Source: Bin87 sp964347975 (GTDB taxonomy: Bacteria; Chloroflexota; Dehalococcoidia; Lucifugimonadales; UBA3495). From it: a stretch of DNA of 64,000 nucleotides. The notes below the pieces were generated by a model. The model saw only the letters and a list, made by a program, of their open reading frames with translations. It was not told where the DNA came from and searched no databases. Location: the NCBI GenBank assembly GCA_964347975.1, contig CAYGAY010000018.1:4992-68991 (forward strand). Reading direction: 5' to 3'. Made by a program: the position numbers and the translations under genes. Shown piece by piece: positions 23,135 through 31,603 of the stretch (the first letter of the stretch is position 1; the number at the start of each line of letters is the position of its first letter).

Positions 23135-24166
23135 TCAACCGGGAATCTTTCTAGTGACCCGGCGCGAGCCCCAGCCGGGCAGATAGGCCGAGTGGGGGCC
23201 GCCGGCGCCGCCGGCGACGAAAATGTTGATGCGATCCGGGGCGCGCACCACCGGCACCATCTGGTCGTCGTCATCGGCGTCAATGTGCCGGGGCCAGAAG
23301 TGGCCGCGGCGGGAGTCGCCTTGAGGCGGGCCGCCCTGGCGGAGTTTCCGCACCGGCTTGCGGGCGTGCTCGAAGAGGAACTGGCGGATGTCCCGTTTGT
23401 TCCAGCCGTCGCGGTGGAGGAACTTGGCGTGCTCGGGGCCAATGACCACGCAGGTGTCGCCCATGACGTACATCTGGACGTTGCCCAGGGTGCACATGGT
23501 GTCGGCCAGAACGGTGAGGAAGTTCCGCGAGTGGGAGGCATGGTACATGATGTTGTGGGGCGCCTCCGCCGGGAACACCGACACCGTGCTGTCGGTGGGA
23601 GCGAAGCCCAGCTCGACGTGCATCGGCTCCCAGGGGTTGGCGTCCTCGTCCTCGGCAACGCAGTAGGTGTAGGCGCCGGGGTGGCCGAAGGTGGCCTTGT
23701 TGGTCTCGCCGGGTATGGCGCCGCCCAGGTTGAGCAAGGCCAGCTTGACCGCGCGGCCGATGGTGGCGTTGGCCCGCCAACCGGAGCCGAAGCAGTTGTA
23801 GCCGCCGTTGATGTCCAGTTCCTTGACGATGGGGCCGTTGACGATCAACAGCGGAGTGTGGATGCCGGTGGAGCACATCACGCCCCGCAGGTTGAACCCC
23901 TCGTCCATCATCGCTTCAAGGGCGGTGATGACCACCGGCATATGCTCCGGCCGGCAACCGGCCATCACCGCGTTAACCGCGATGCGCTCGACGGTGGCCC
24001 GTCCGCCCAGGGGCGGCAGCTCCGCGATGAGTTCGTCGCCCCCACGGCCAGCGCTCTCCACGAACCGGCGGACCAGGGGTTCGGAGGGCGGCACGACGGG
24101 CAGGCCATCGGTCCACCCGGTCTCGAACATCAATTCGATGGCATCGGAAACGTCGGTGGAAAGCAT
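23135..24166 (-). CDS. conserved protein of unknown function, partner of the UGSC selenoprotein
   Basis: This 343-residue protein opens with a T-G-W-T-D-G-L-P-V-V-P-P motif, then A-I-V/A-V-N-A-V-M-A-G-C-R-P-E, S-T-G-I-H-T-P-L-L-I-V-N-G-P, G-S-G-W-R-A-N-A-T-I-G-R-A and D-S-T-V-S-V-F-P-A-E-A. I recognise the set as a conserved family found beside or joined to UGSC-type proteins in environmental bacteria, but no function is known to me. No signal peptide or membrane segment is visible. It is the first gene of a probable two-gene operon with the selenoprotein, and it is divergent from the operon of the SecA paralogue. Several Cys residues (C in A-G-C-R-P, M-C-S-T, Y-N-C-F-G) could bind metal or act in redox. 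Confidence 0.7.
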   Translation of the reverse strand: MLSTDVSDAIELMFETGWTDGLPVVPPSEPLVRRFVESAGRGGDELIAELPPLGGRATVERIAVNAVMAGCRPEHMPVVITALEAMMDEGFNLRGVMCSTGIHTPLLIVNGPIVKELDINGGYNCFGSGWRANATIGRAVKLALLNLGGAIPGETNKATFGHPGAYTYCVAEDEDANPWEPMHVELGFAPTDSTVSVFPAEAPHNIMYHASHSRNFLTVLADTMCTLGNVQMYVMGDTCVVIGPEHAKFLHRDGWNKRDIRQFLFEHARKPVRKLRQGGPPQGDSRRGHFWPRHIDADDDDQMVPVVRAPDRINIFVAGGAGGPHSAYLPGWGSRRVTRKIPG

Positions 24167-24337
24167 TATCGGCCCATAAGGGACGTTGGATAATCCGCAG
24201 TTTAGTCCGGGCGAGTGTATTCCTCGTAGATAGCGCTGTCAACGCGCCGGCCGGTCGTTCGTTCAGTGTGGTATGGTGCATTTCACTTTCGTCTGTAGAC
24301 ACCTCTCGAAGATGGTGGGGATGCCCTCCCCTTTGCC

Positions 24338-25771
24338 ATGCCGCCATCCTTGATCCTGCGCATTACAGATAGCGTCTCCGGCCGAACTGCGGCCCTGCGG
24401 CTGGACTGCCCCGCTGACCGCGAGGCCCCGTTGGGTCGTTTGCTGGAACGCTACTTGAGAGACGCGCCAAACGACGGCCGCCTGCTTCGAACCGGGGCGG
24501 TTACGGCTGACGGTCTGCTGGCGGTGCGGAACCTGCAAGACTTGGTGTACCGCTCCGACGACTCGGGCCGGCTGACCGAGATTTTTGCGGGCGTAAAGTT
24601 TTCCCAGGAGGGTCGGCCGGCCAGCCTGGCGCAGCCGGCGTCGGTTCAGTCGGCGGTGGCCGGCGATGCTCTACTGGAATTGATCGATGTGACGGTGGAC
24701 CGCACTGACGCCGGTTACGATCGCAACTGGACCGGCTTTCACCGGCGCCGTTGGAACCATGATGCGCATTTTTATGAAGACTTCGTCCGCAACGCCGTGG
24801 CGGCGACCTACGGTCCGAAAGAAAGCGAACCAGTGTTGCGGGCGGATACTCCCGGCCGCCAACGAAAGCTAATCCGAGCCTTGGCCTTGCGCATCTGGAA
24901 CAGCGATTTCGAGAACTACTCACGTTTTTCTAACGGAGGGTTGCGGTTTAAGACCGGCGATGAAACGGTGCGGAATATTGCCGCGGACGCCGGCGGTATC
25001 TGCACCGAGAAGGTGCCGGCTTTGAAGTTCCTCACCGACCATTACCGACTGGAGTCGGAATACCTGCTGGGCGGCCCCAATGCGCCAGGGCTGTTTCCGA
25101 CTGACCGGTTGCGCGAAATGCTTAACACCTTCGATTTCCGTTTCGCACAGCGCCATATGCGTTACTGGCAACACGCCGCCCTGCTGTACCAGGTGGATGG
25201 CGAACCCCTGTTGGTGGACGCCACCAACGGCAACATCCCCTTCCTGTTTCTCCGGGGTGAAGCGGCTCACCGGCTGCTGTGCAACGACGCGGCCGGAAAC
25301 CGCCCCAGCGTGTCGGTGCGGATGGTGGCGGAGGTGGAAGACTACTACTATCACCGGGTTGACCAGGACATTCCTCAAAACCTGTTTTTCGCCCTGGAAG
25401 GTTGGTTGGACGACGCTGACCTGGTGCAAGTTTTCGAGAACGAACTGGGTCTCTACCTGTCAGAGCGGTATTACGTGATGCCACTGCCCTACCGCAGCGC
25501 AGGAGAATTCCGGCGTTCTAAACAACGGTACGAGGAACTTTGCCAAAACGCCGGTTTTCGGGTTGACGTGAGCCCGGACTGGAATCTGAACGGGCCGGTA
25601 GGCAAGGAACTTGTTGCCGGCAATCCGGTGGCGGCGGCGCGCCTGCTGGCCGCGCGGGACAAACTGATCACCCGCTACGACTGGTGGGATTGTTCGGGCC
25701 ACCAGTCGGGCCTGGCCGTGATCGCTCTGCAACCATCCTCTGCGGTTTCACGCGAAGGGCAACCGCCATGA
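24338..25771 (+). CDS. transglutaminase-fold (papain-like) protein, first gene of the operon with the SecA paralogue
   Basis: The 477-residue protein contains, from about residue 225, a candidate Cys-His-Asp triad in family order: A-G-G-I-C-T-E-K-V (Cys), R-Y-W-Q-H-A-A-L-L (His) and L-L-V-D-A-T-N-G-N-I (Asp). This matches transglutaminase-like or arylamine-acetyltransferase-like folds. The N-terminal 110 residues are a separate domain of unknown type. There is no signal peptide, so a cytoplasmic action is expected. Its stop overlaps the ATG of the SecA paralogue (ATGA at 25768-25771), strong evidence for coupled translation. The substrate is unknown; acting on the protein handled by the SecA-like motor is only a guess. 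Confidence 0.65.
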   Translation: MPPSLILRITDSVSGRTAALRLDCPADREAPLGRLLERYLRDAPNDGRLLRTGAVTADGLLAVRNLQDLVYRSDDSGRLTEIFAGVKFSQEGRPASLAQPASVQSAVAGDALLELIDVTVDRTDAGYDRNWTGFHRRRWNHDAHFYEDFVRNAVAATYGPKESEPVLRADTPGRQRKLIRALALRIWNSDFENYSRFSNGGLRFKTGDETVRNIAADAGGICTEKVPALKFLTDHYRLESEYLLGGPNAPGLFPTDRLREMLNTFDFRFAQRHMRYWQHAALLYQVDGEPLLVDATNGNIPFLFLRGEAAHRLLCNDAAGNRPSVSVRMVAEVEDYYYHRVDQDIPQNLFFALEGWLDDADLVQVFENELGLYLSERYYVMPLPYRSAGEFRRSKQRYEELCQNAGFRVDVSPDWNLNGPVGKELVAGNPVAAARLLAARDKLITRYDWWDCSGHQSGLAVIALQPSSAVSREGQPP

Positions 25772-28700
25772 GCGCAATGCCGGCCACTCCCCGGCTCGGC
25801 CGGCCCGGGATGCGGCGCCCGCGCCGGCGGGAAGGCCGGATCCTGCGACGCATCCGGGCGTTCCGGCGCGAGCGGGAGGTCGCCAATTGGTCCGACCAGG
25901 AACTGCGAGCGGCCGTCAGCGGTCTGAGCGATGGACCCGGTTCCTCCCATCCCATATCCGAGGATACGCTGGTCCGCGTGTTCGCGGTGGTTGATGAGAC
26001 CATCCGACGCCGCCTGGGTTTGTGGAAAGTCTTCGACCTGCCGGATGCCGACTACGAGCCAAGCATTGCAGACGCCCGCCGCAAGCTGGTCGCCACCGGT
26101 CGAGGTCGCTACCCGGGCGGCGATTTGCTTCTTCCAACCGAGTTTTACCGGGCGGCCCGCCGCCGGCAAACCGGCGACAACGAGGGACTGCGCTTTCACC
26201 CCACCGATCAGCAATTGCTGGCCGGCCTGCACCTGTGCCACGGCCGGGTCGTGGAAATGGCGGCCGGCGAGGGCAAGACCGTCGCTGCCGCCTTCCCGAC
26301 GGCGCTGTACGGCCTGTTGGGTCGCGCCGTCCACGTCGTCACCGCTAACGACTACCTGGCGGCCAGAGACTGCGAACTGCTGGCGCCGGTGTACCGAGCA
26401 TTGGGGCTTACCGTCGGATCAGTGCTGGAACACATGGCCGGACCCGAGCGCCGAGCGTCCTACGCTCACCGGGTCATCTACGGTACGTTGCGCGAGTTCG
26501 CCTTCGACTACCTGCGGGACCGGATGGTTATGTCCCCGGAAGAGCAAATCCAGGGGCCGCGGGACGTCGCCATTATCGATGAAGCGGACCAGACGCTGCT
26601 GGATGAGGCGGTCACTCCCCTGGTCATCGCCGGGGCGCCTATCCTCAGCCGGCGTATGATTATTCGCGCCAACCGGGCGGTGCGGGAACTCGCGGTGGAG
26701 CAGGCCCGGTTGGCGGAGGAATGCCGGCGCAAGCTGGAACAACGCGTCGCAAGCGGCCAGGCTGATGACGCTTCGGCAATGCTGTTGGCCCGGGCGATGC
26801 TGGCCCAACCCGACGCTGAAGAGACGCTTCGCCTGGCAGCTGCCCATCCACGCCTGCGGCGCCGGGCGCAGTCCTTCATCGATACTGATGGATCCGGCAA
26901 ACCCCGCCCGGAGGTTGAAGCAGGTTTGTATTGCGCGGTGGATGCCGAAAGAGGCAGTTTGAGCCTGTTGCCCGAGGGCCTGGCGTTCCTGGAGGCTCGT
27001 CTGGGTGATTTGTACGCCACCAATACCGACGACCTGAACCCAAGTTCGCGACGAGCCGCACAACGAGTCAATCTGGTTAACCAGGTGCATCAGCTGCTGC
27101 GGGCCCACCTGCTGCTGCGCCGCGGCGTCGAGTACGTGGTGGACGATGACCGGGTGGCCCTCGTGGACCGGGATACCGGCCGCCCCCGGCCCGACACTCA
27201 CTACCAGGATGGGCTGCATCCAGCGGTGGAAGCCAAAGAAGGCGTGACAATTCACCCCGACCGGCGAAACCTTGGGGAGATCAGCGTCCCGGGTTTCCTC
27301 CGTCGCTACCGGAGCCTGGCCGGCCTGACCGGTACCGCTGAGGCGGCAACCGACGAATTTCGCCGTCTGTACGGCTTGAAAGTGGCCGTGGTTGCAGAAA
27401 GCCGCCACACGCTTCGCCGGGATCTGCCCACTCGCATATACGTTGAATCCGCAGACCAGCTGAGCGCGGTCGTGGACGAGGTGCGCCACTGCCACCGGTC
27501 GGGACGCCCGGTCCTGGTGGCCGCAAGGACAGTGGCCCAGTCGGAGGTCATCAGTCAACGGCTAATTGATGCCGGGATCAAGCACCGTCTGCTCAATGCA
27601 GTCACCAATTCGGAGGAAGCGGACATCGTTCGTCGGGCGGGACGGCCGGGCGCGGTCACCGTGGCGACCAACATGGCCGGTCGCGGTACCGATGTTGTTC
27701 TGCCCGGCGGCCTGGACCGGCGCCTGCTTAAACGTTTCGTCTCCATGCTGGAACAGATCATTGCCGCCGACCCGGACTGCGCGACGGTGGACGTTCGGGC
27801 CAATACCTCCGCCGAAGCCGACCTGCTGGCGCGATCAGTTGAGGCGAACCCATTGCTGTCCGTCCGGCGCGCCAACGGCGGCCAATTAACGATCCGTTTC
27901 AGCGCGGCGAAGCGGGCGCCGTCGCCAGCCGTCGCGCTCGAATTCGGACTGGGCTTCCACTTGGTCAGCGCCGAGTTCAACGACTCTCCTCGGGTTGCGC
28001 TTCAACTACAGGGACGCAGCGGCCGGCAGGGCGCATTCGGCTCCACCCGGAGCTTGCTGGTGAGGTCGGATCGATGGCTGGCTGGCCTCGAGTACGGGGC
28101 CGCCACGGTGGATCAGGCCGGCCGCGTTTGCTGGGAAGGGCCGGAGCTGGAACGGCAGTTGCGGCGGCGGCGCGAGGAGGCTCAGCGAGAAGAAGCCGGC
28201 GCGCGTGCCCATTTGCTGGAATATGCCGCAGTGTTGGATAACCACGCAGATGCTTACTACAGGGTCCGGGAGGAGACCCTCGTCGCCCGGCCCGACCGCT
28301 TGGTCCAGTGGGCCGACGACGCGGCGCGGGCCGCAGCCGACGATCTTGCCCGCAAGCATTTCCCCGGGCTCGTCGGGGACGACTATGCTCGACGTTTCGG
28401 GTCTCTGGCGGCAGAATTGCGAGCCAGGTACGACATAGGCGCTGATCCGGCTCAGGGCCATCCCCTGGATGACCTGGGAAGCGCGTTGGCTGAATTATTG
28501 CAGCAACGGCTTGCGGAACTGCGGGGACAGCTGGGCGCGGCCAGGTTCAGCGAGTTGGCGCGATTGCTCCTTTTGCAAGTCGGCGATGAACTGTGGGAAA
28601 ATCACCGGGCCAACTTGAGGAAAACGGCTGCCGCGTCCCGGTTGGAAGCGCGGACGCCGAAAACAGCCGTAGCCGAGTACATAATCGCCGCCGCCGATGC

Positions 28701-28851
28701 CTGGCAACGCTTCCGTAACGAAGTGTCCCATCGTTTCGTGCACCAAATATTGACATTTCCCATCACCGGTTTGACTGGCGCATTGGATAGCTGCCACACC
28801 CCGCCATCACTATTGGCGGTGGATCCGCGGCTATCGGAGCTCGTGTCCTGA
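25768..28851 (+). CDS. divergent SecA paralogue (SecA-like translocation ATPase)
   Basis: The 1027-residue protein has the SecA DEAD motor: Walker A M-A-A-G-E-G-K-T (residues 164-171), V-T-A-N-D-Y-L-A-A-R-D, Y-G-T-L-R-E-F-A-F-D-Y-L-R-D, a Walker B D-E-A-D (near 270) in place of SecA's usual D-E-V-D, S-L-A-G-L-T-G-T-A (near 520), T-N-M-A-G-R-G-T-D (near 634) and Q-L-Q-G-R-S-G-R-Q-G (near 746). It differs from housekeeping SecA in several ways: an insertion of about 75 residues before motif VI, S-A-E-F-N-D-S in place of G-T-E-R-H-E-S, a long Arg-rich N-terminus and no C-terminal zinc motif. It is probably a dedicated or accessory export motor, or a motor turned to other use. The start at 25768 overlaps the previous stop; the longer frame upstream is only overlap with that gene. 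Confidence 0.85.
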   Translation: MSAMPATPRLGRPGMRRPRRREGRILRRIRAFRREREVANWSDQELRAAVSGLSDGPGSSHPISEDTLVRVFAVVDETIRRRLGLWKVFDLPDADYEPSIADARRKLVATGRGRYPGGDLLLPTEFYRAARRRQTGDNEGLRFHPTDQQLLAGLHLCHGRVVEMAAGEGKTVAAAFPTALYGLLGRAVHVVTANDYLAARDCELLAPVYRALGLTVGSVLEHMAGPERRASYAHRVIYGTLREFAFDYLRDRMVMSPEEQIQGPRDVAIIDEADQTLLDEAVTPLVIAGAPILSRRMIIRANRAVRELAVEQARLAEECRRKLEQRVASGQADDASAMLLARAMLAQPDAEETLRLAAAHPRLRRRAQSFIDTDGSGKPRPEVEAGLYCAVDAERGSLSLLPEGLAFLEARLGDLYATNTDDLNPSSRRAAQRVNLVNQVHQLLRAHLLLRRGVEYVVDDDRVALVDRDTGRPRPDTHYQDGLHPAVEAKEGVTIHPDRRNLGEISVPGFLRRYRSLAGLTGTAEAATDEFRRLYGLKVAVVAESRHTLRRDLPTRIYVESADQLSAVVDEVRHCHRSGRPVLVAARTVAQSEVISQRLIDAGIKHRLLNAVTNSEEADIVRRAGRPGAVTVATNMAGRGTDVVLPGGLDRRLLKRFVSMLEQIIAADPDCATVDVRANTSAEADLLARSVEANPLLSVRRANGGQLTIRFSAAKRAPSPAVALEFGLGFHLVSAEFNDSPRVALQLQGRSGRQGAFGSTRSLLVRSDRWLAGLEYGAATVDQAGRVCWEGPELERQLRRRREEAQREEAGARAHLLEYAAVLDNHADAYYRVREETLVARPDRLVQWADDAARAAADDLARKHFPGLVGDDYARRFGSLAAELRARYDIGADPAQGHPLDDLGSALAELLQQRLAELRGQLGAARFSELARLLLLQVGDELWENHRANLRKTAAASRLEARTPKTAVAEYIIAAADAWQRFRNEVSHRFVHQILTFPITGLTGALDSCHTPPSLLAVDPRLSELVS

Positions 28852-28894
28852 TCCCCGCCTTCTGACCCTTTCCCGCCCCAAGGAGTTGACCGAT

Positions 28895-29776
28895 ATGTCG
28901 CCACGAATCAGCCGATTGGCCCTGGCGATGTCCGCCGGCAGCGTGTTGGCCGGCGCGCCCTTGCTGGTTGCCTGCGGGCCTTCCTCCAGCGGCCCCTCCT
29001 ACGACCAGTGGGCCGCCACCGACGGCGCTGCCGGCCGCATCAACCTGGACGACGTGCAACTGGCATTCCAGCAGTCCAGCAGCGCGACCGAGTTCGAACG
29101 CCGGGTTAACGAGATCTATGAAGGCGACGGCATCATCCTGATCCGCGCCCGCCAGGATGGCGACCGTCTGACCCTGGAAGGTTGGGAAGACCTGGACGCC
29201 AACAACCAGATCGACGACACGGCAGACGACCAGCTCTTTGCCATCATCAAAGAGGACGAACAGCACCAATTGCGGGGCTATCACGCCAATTCGTACCATC
29301 ACAGCCACTTCGGCGCCGGCGACTTTCTCTTCACCTACCTGCTGATCAGCAGCCTGAACCGGGGTCCCTACTTCTACCAGACGATTCCCGACCGTGCGAC
29401 CGACATCCGGCGGGACCGGACTTCGTATCGCGGCTCCAGTAGCTATGACACCCAGTTGAACCGCAACCGGCAGTACACCTCCCGGCAGCAAACCTTCGCC
29501 GGCTCCCGATACCAGGAGGCGGGTCGGAGCGTCAGTTCCAGCCGTCAGACTTACCAGCAGACCCAGAGATCCTCCGGCTCCTTCCGCAACAGCGGCACAC
29601 TTACCGGCAGCAGCCAGAGTTCGACCTTCAACCGCAGCGCGACCACGGGAGGCGGCACCAGATCGACCATATCCCGGAGCAGCAGCCTGGGAGGTTTCAG
29701 CGGCGGCGGCGGACGGGTTCATTTCCGCAGCCCTTCGGATGGCAACGGCGGAACACGTCCCGCCTGGCTGGCCTGA
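28895..29776 (+). CDS. lipoprotein with low-complexity Ser/Arg/Tyr-rich tail, third gene of the operon with the SecA paralogue
   Basis: The N-terminus is a lipoprotein signal: M-S-P-R-I-S-R, a hydrophobic stretch and lipobox L-L-V-A-C near residue 25, followed by G-P-S-S-S-G. Mature residues 30-150 look folded (D-Y-Q-W-like start, L-T-L-E-G-W-E-D-L-D, then H-H-S-H-F-G-A-G-D). The rest is rich in Ser, Arg, Gln, Tyr and Gly and probably disordered, ending in repeated G-G-G stretches. AAGGAG lies 9 bases before ATG 28895. It is the only obviously exported product of the operon and so a natural cargo or envelope partner of the SecA-like motor. No family is recognised. Confidence 0.7.
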   Translation: MSPRISRLALAMSAGSVLAGAPLLVACGPSSSGPSYDQWAATDGAAGRINLDDVQLAFQQSSSATEFERRVNEIYEGDGIILIRARQDGDRLTLEGWEDLDANNQIDDTADDQLFAIIKEDEQHQLRGYHANSYHHSHFGAGDFLFTYLLISSLNRGPYFYQTIPDRATDIRRDRTSYRGSSSYDTQLNRNRQYTSRQQTFAGSRYQEAGRSVSSSRQTYQQTQRSSGSFRNSGTLTGSSQSSTFNRSATTGGGTRSTISRSSSLGGFSGGGGRVHFRSPSDGNGGTRPAWLA

Positions 29777-29780
29777 GTCA

Positions 29781-30869
29781 ATGGGGGCCTCCGACGCCGG
29801 CGGTCTCACCGTATCAGCATGGAGTGACCAACTGCCGGCGGACACGACGCTGTACGTCGAATTGCCGGGCGAAACCCATCGCCTGACACTGCGCCAGTTG
29901 TTGGGCCGGCTGTTTCCCGAGGATGCCGGCGGGCAAGCCGAGGTTCATGCCCGGTTGGACCGAAACGCCAATCCCGACCTGCCGGCCTGTTACGCCGTGC
30001 TGCTTGCGCTGGTGGAACAGTGGCGGTTCGGTCTCTGCCGGCTGTCCCTCGCCACGGGGCGCGGTTGGGGCCGGCCGGCCCATCCTGACGACCCGGTGTC
30101 CGCCCATCTGCGACTGCCGCCGTTGTGTCGCCGGGTTGGCGGCTGCGGCGGCGCTGACCTGACGCTGACCATGCTGCCCGCCTATCGGCCACTGGAATGG
30201 GCGGCAATCCAGGGATACGCTGAGAACCGGCAACAACTTCTGGATTGGATGCAGTCGTGCGCGCTGCTCTACTTTGTGGACAAGCATGGCTGCGCTGTAC
30301 CGCCGCCCGCCGACCCGTCCCTGTCCGAACCCTGCCGTCCGGCGGTGTCCGGTCTGTACCGGCGTCGCTGCCTGCGCCCGGCGGCAGACGGAAACCATTC
30401 CCAGGTGACGGAGACGGGCCGCCGGCTGATCGGCGCATTGCTGGAGGAAACCGAGGCGTTGATCGACAGTTTCGATTTGTTCAAGGACGCCCGTTGGAAC
30501 GAGGACGAACGGGCGGCGGAGTTCGACAGCGGCCGCGGCGCCGACTTGCGGGTCGACGCTATCATCGCCGAGGGTCTGGACCCGGTTCGCTCCGTGTTCC
30601 TGCTGCGACTCTACGACGGCAGCCTTGACCCTTTTGCCGACCAATGGCAGCGGTTAGTGGGCGACCCAGCGTTTTTTGACCGTCTCCTGGAGCCGGTGGT
30701 TAACCGCGACATGCCCCCGCCCCCTGACGCGGTTCTCACGGCTATCATCGACGACGGCTATGTCTTGATGGACACCCGGGCGGCGGCGGCGGCAGACCGC
30801 CGGGCGCGGGCTGAAATTCAGCGTCGCCTGTTGGCGCAGGAGGAGGGTATCGAGGGCTATCTCACATGA
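29781..30869 (+). CDS. protein of unknown function, fourth gene of the operon with the SecA paralogue
   Basis: A 362-residue soluble protein with no signal peptide or membrane segment. ATG 29781 comes 4 bases after the lipoprotein stop. The middle (P-C-R-P-A-V-S-G-L-Y-R-R-R-C-L-R-P) and later part (V-T-E-T-G-R-R-L-I-G-A-L-L-E-E-T-E-A-L-I-D and F-L-L-R-L-Y-D-G-S-L-D-P) look like a conserved folded domain. A Trp- and Leu-rich N-terminal half includes C-G-G-A and C-A-L-L-Y-F-V. I know no function for it. The tight spacing ties it to the SecA-like export operon, perhaps as an assembly or targeting factor. Confidence 0.65.
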   Translation: MGASDAGGLTVSAWSDQLPADTTLYVELPGETHRLTLRQLLGRLFPEDAGGQAEVHARLDRNANPDLPACYAVLLALVEQWRFGLCRLSLATGRGWGRPAHPDDPVSAHLRLPPLCRRVGGCGGADLTLTMLPAYRPLEWAAIQGYAENRQQLLDWMQSCALLYFVDKHGCAVPPPADPSLSEPCRPAVSGLYRRRCLRPAADGNHSQVTETGRRLIGALLEETEALIDSFDLFKDARWNEDERAAEFDSGRGADLRVDAIIAEGLDPVRSVFLLRLYDGSLDPFADQWQRLVGDPAFFDRLLEPVVNRDMPPPPDAVLTAIIDDGYVLMDTRAAAAADRRARAEIQRRLLAQEEGIEGYLT

Positions 30870-30950
30870 AATTACACACCTCTCACTCCGTCGAAAGCCG
30901 GAGTCCTGGCATCCAACCTATCTGATTTATGCGCGAAACTGCCGACTTGG

Positions 30951-30979
30951 GTCACTGGATTCCCGCTTTCGCGGGAGTA
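30951..30979. repeat. dRS3-like palindrome (TTCCCGCTTTCGCGGGA)
   Basis: GGATTCCCGCTTTCGCGGGAGTA lies downstream of the operon with the SecA paralogue. A second, decayed copy (ACTCCGTCGAAAGCCGGAGT) sits just before it at about 30885-30904. Confidence 0.5.
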
Positions 30980-30992
30980 TCTGTGTTTGGCG

Positions 30993-31215
30993 TCAAGGGC
31001 TTTCAGGCGGTGACGGCATATTCCGCGTCCAAGGCGTACCTCGACGGGCCACGGCGTGCAGTTGCAGCAGCAGCTTGCGCATCACCGCTACCAAGGCCAC
31101 TTTCCCCGACTTGCCCCGGCGCCGCAGCCGCTGGGTCAGGGGTTCGCTGCGGCGCACCGCCGCCTGGTACTGCTCATCCAGCTGGGCAATCTCGTCGTTC
31201 AGCCAGTCCAGGCGC
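30993..31215 (-). pseudogene. C-terminal relic of an IS110-family transposase
   Basis: The minus strand encodes D-W-L-N-D-E-I-A-Q-L-D-E-Q, then G-K-V-A-L-V-A-V-M-R-K-L-L-L-Q-L-H-A and R-R-G-T-P-W, the usual last helix of IS110/IS116/IS902 transposases. The DEDD catalytic N-terminal half and the middle are gone. It abuts an ISAs1 relic, so the site has taken repeated insertions. Confidence 0.6.
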
Positions 31216-31219
31216 CGTG

Positions 31220-31437
31220 CGATGGAATCGGCATGAACCGGACGAACCATCGCTGGAAGGCGTCGGGGTCAAGCAATCCCCCTTGCCCAGGCCAAAGAGT
31301 TCCATGTCGGCGCCGGTCGGGCCGCCGCAGAGCATGGCGCAAAAGGCGATAACCGGAATGTCATGGAGGGAATGGCGGCGGGCGTTGGTTGCCCGCGGGT
31401 CCTCCAGATCGGCAAATACGTCGGCTAACTCGGTCAT
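31220..31437 (-). pseudogene. N-terminal relic of an ISAs1-family transposase
   Basis: From ATG 31437 the minus strand reads T-E-L-A-D-V-F-A-D-L-E-D-P-R and H-S-L-H-D-I-P-V-I-A-F-C-A-M-L-C-G-G, the N-terminal domain of ISAs1 (DDE_Tnp_1-associated) transposases. After F-G-L-G-K-G the frame breaks and another frame gives L-D-P-D-A-F-Q-R-W-F, a later piece of the same family. A deletion has thus removed the part between. A different ISAs1 copy is decayed at 62872-63700. Confidence 0.65.
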
Positions 31438-31603
31438 GGTGTGTCTCCCCTTCCCTGCCGGATTAGCCAACATCATACCTAACACCGCAATTTTCATATG
31501 CGATTGCCCTGGGGGGCACCTGGAACTCGTGCGCCTCTGGTTTCGATTGCTGATTTCAGGGGGGATTGCAGGGCAATTTCGGGTCAGCAGCCGGCGGGCG
31601 AAC

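Noticed and set aside
30929..31603. N-terminal extension of the lipoprotein gene at 31604
   Set aside because: It crosses transposase relics and a palindrome; the lipoprotein signal at 31604 gives a natural start.
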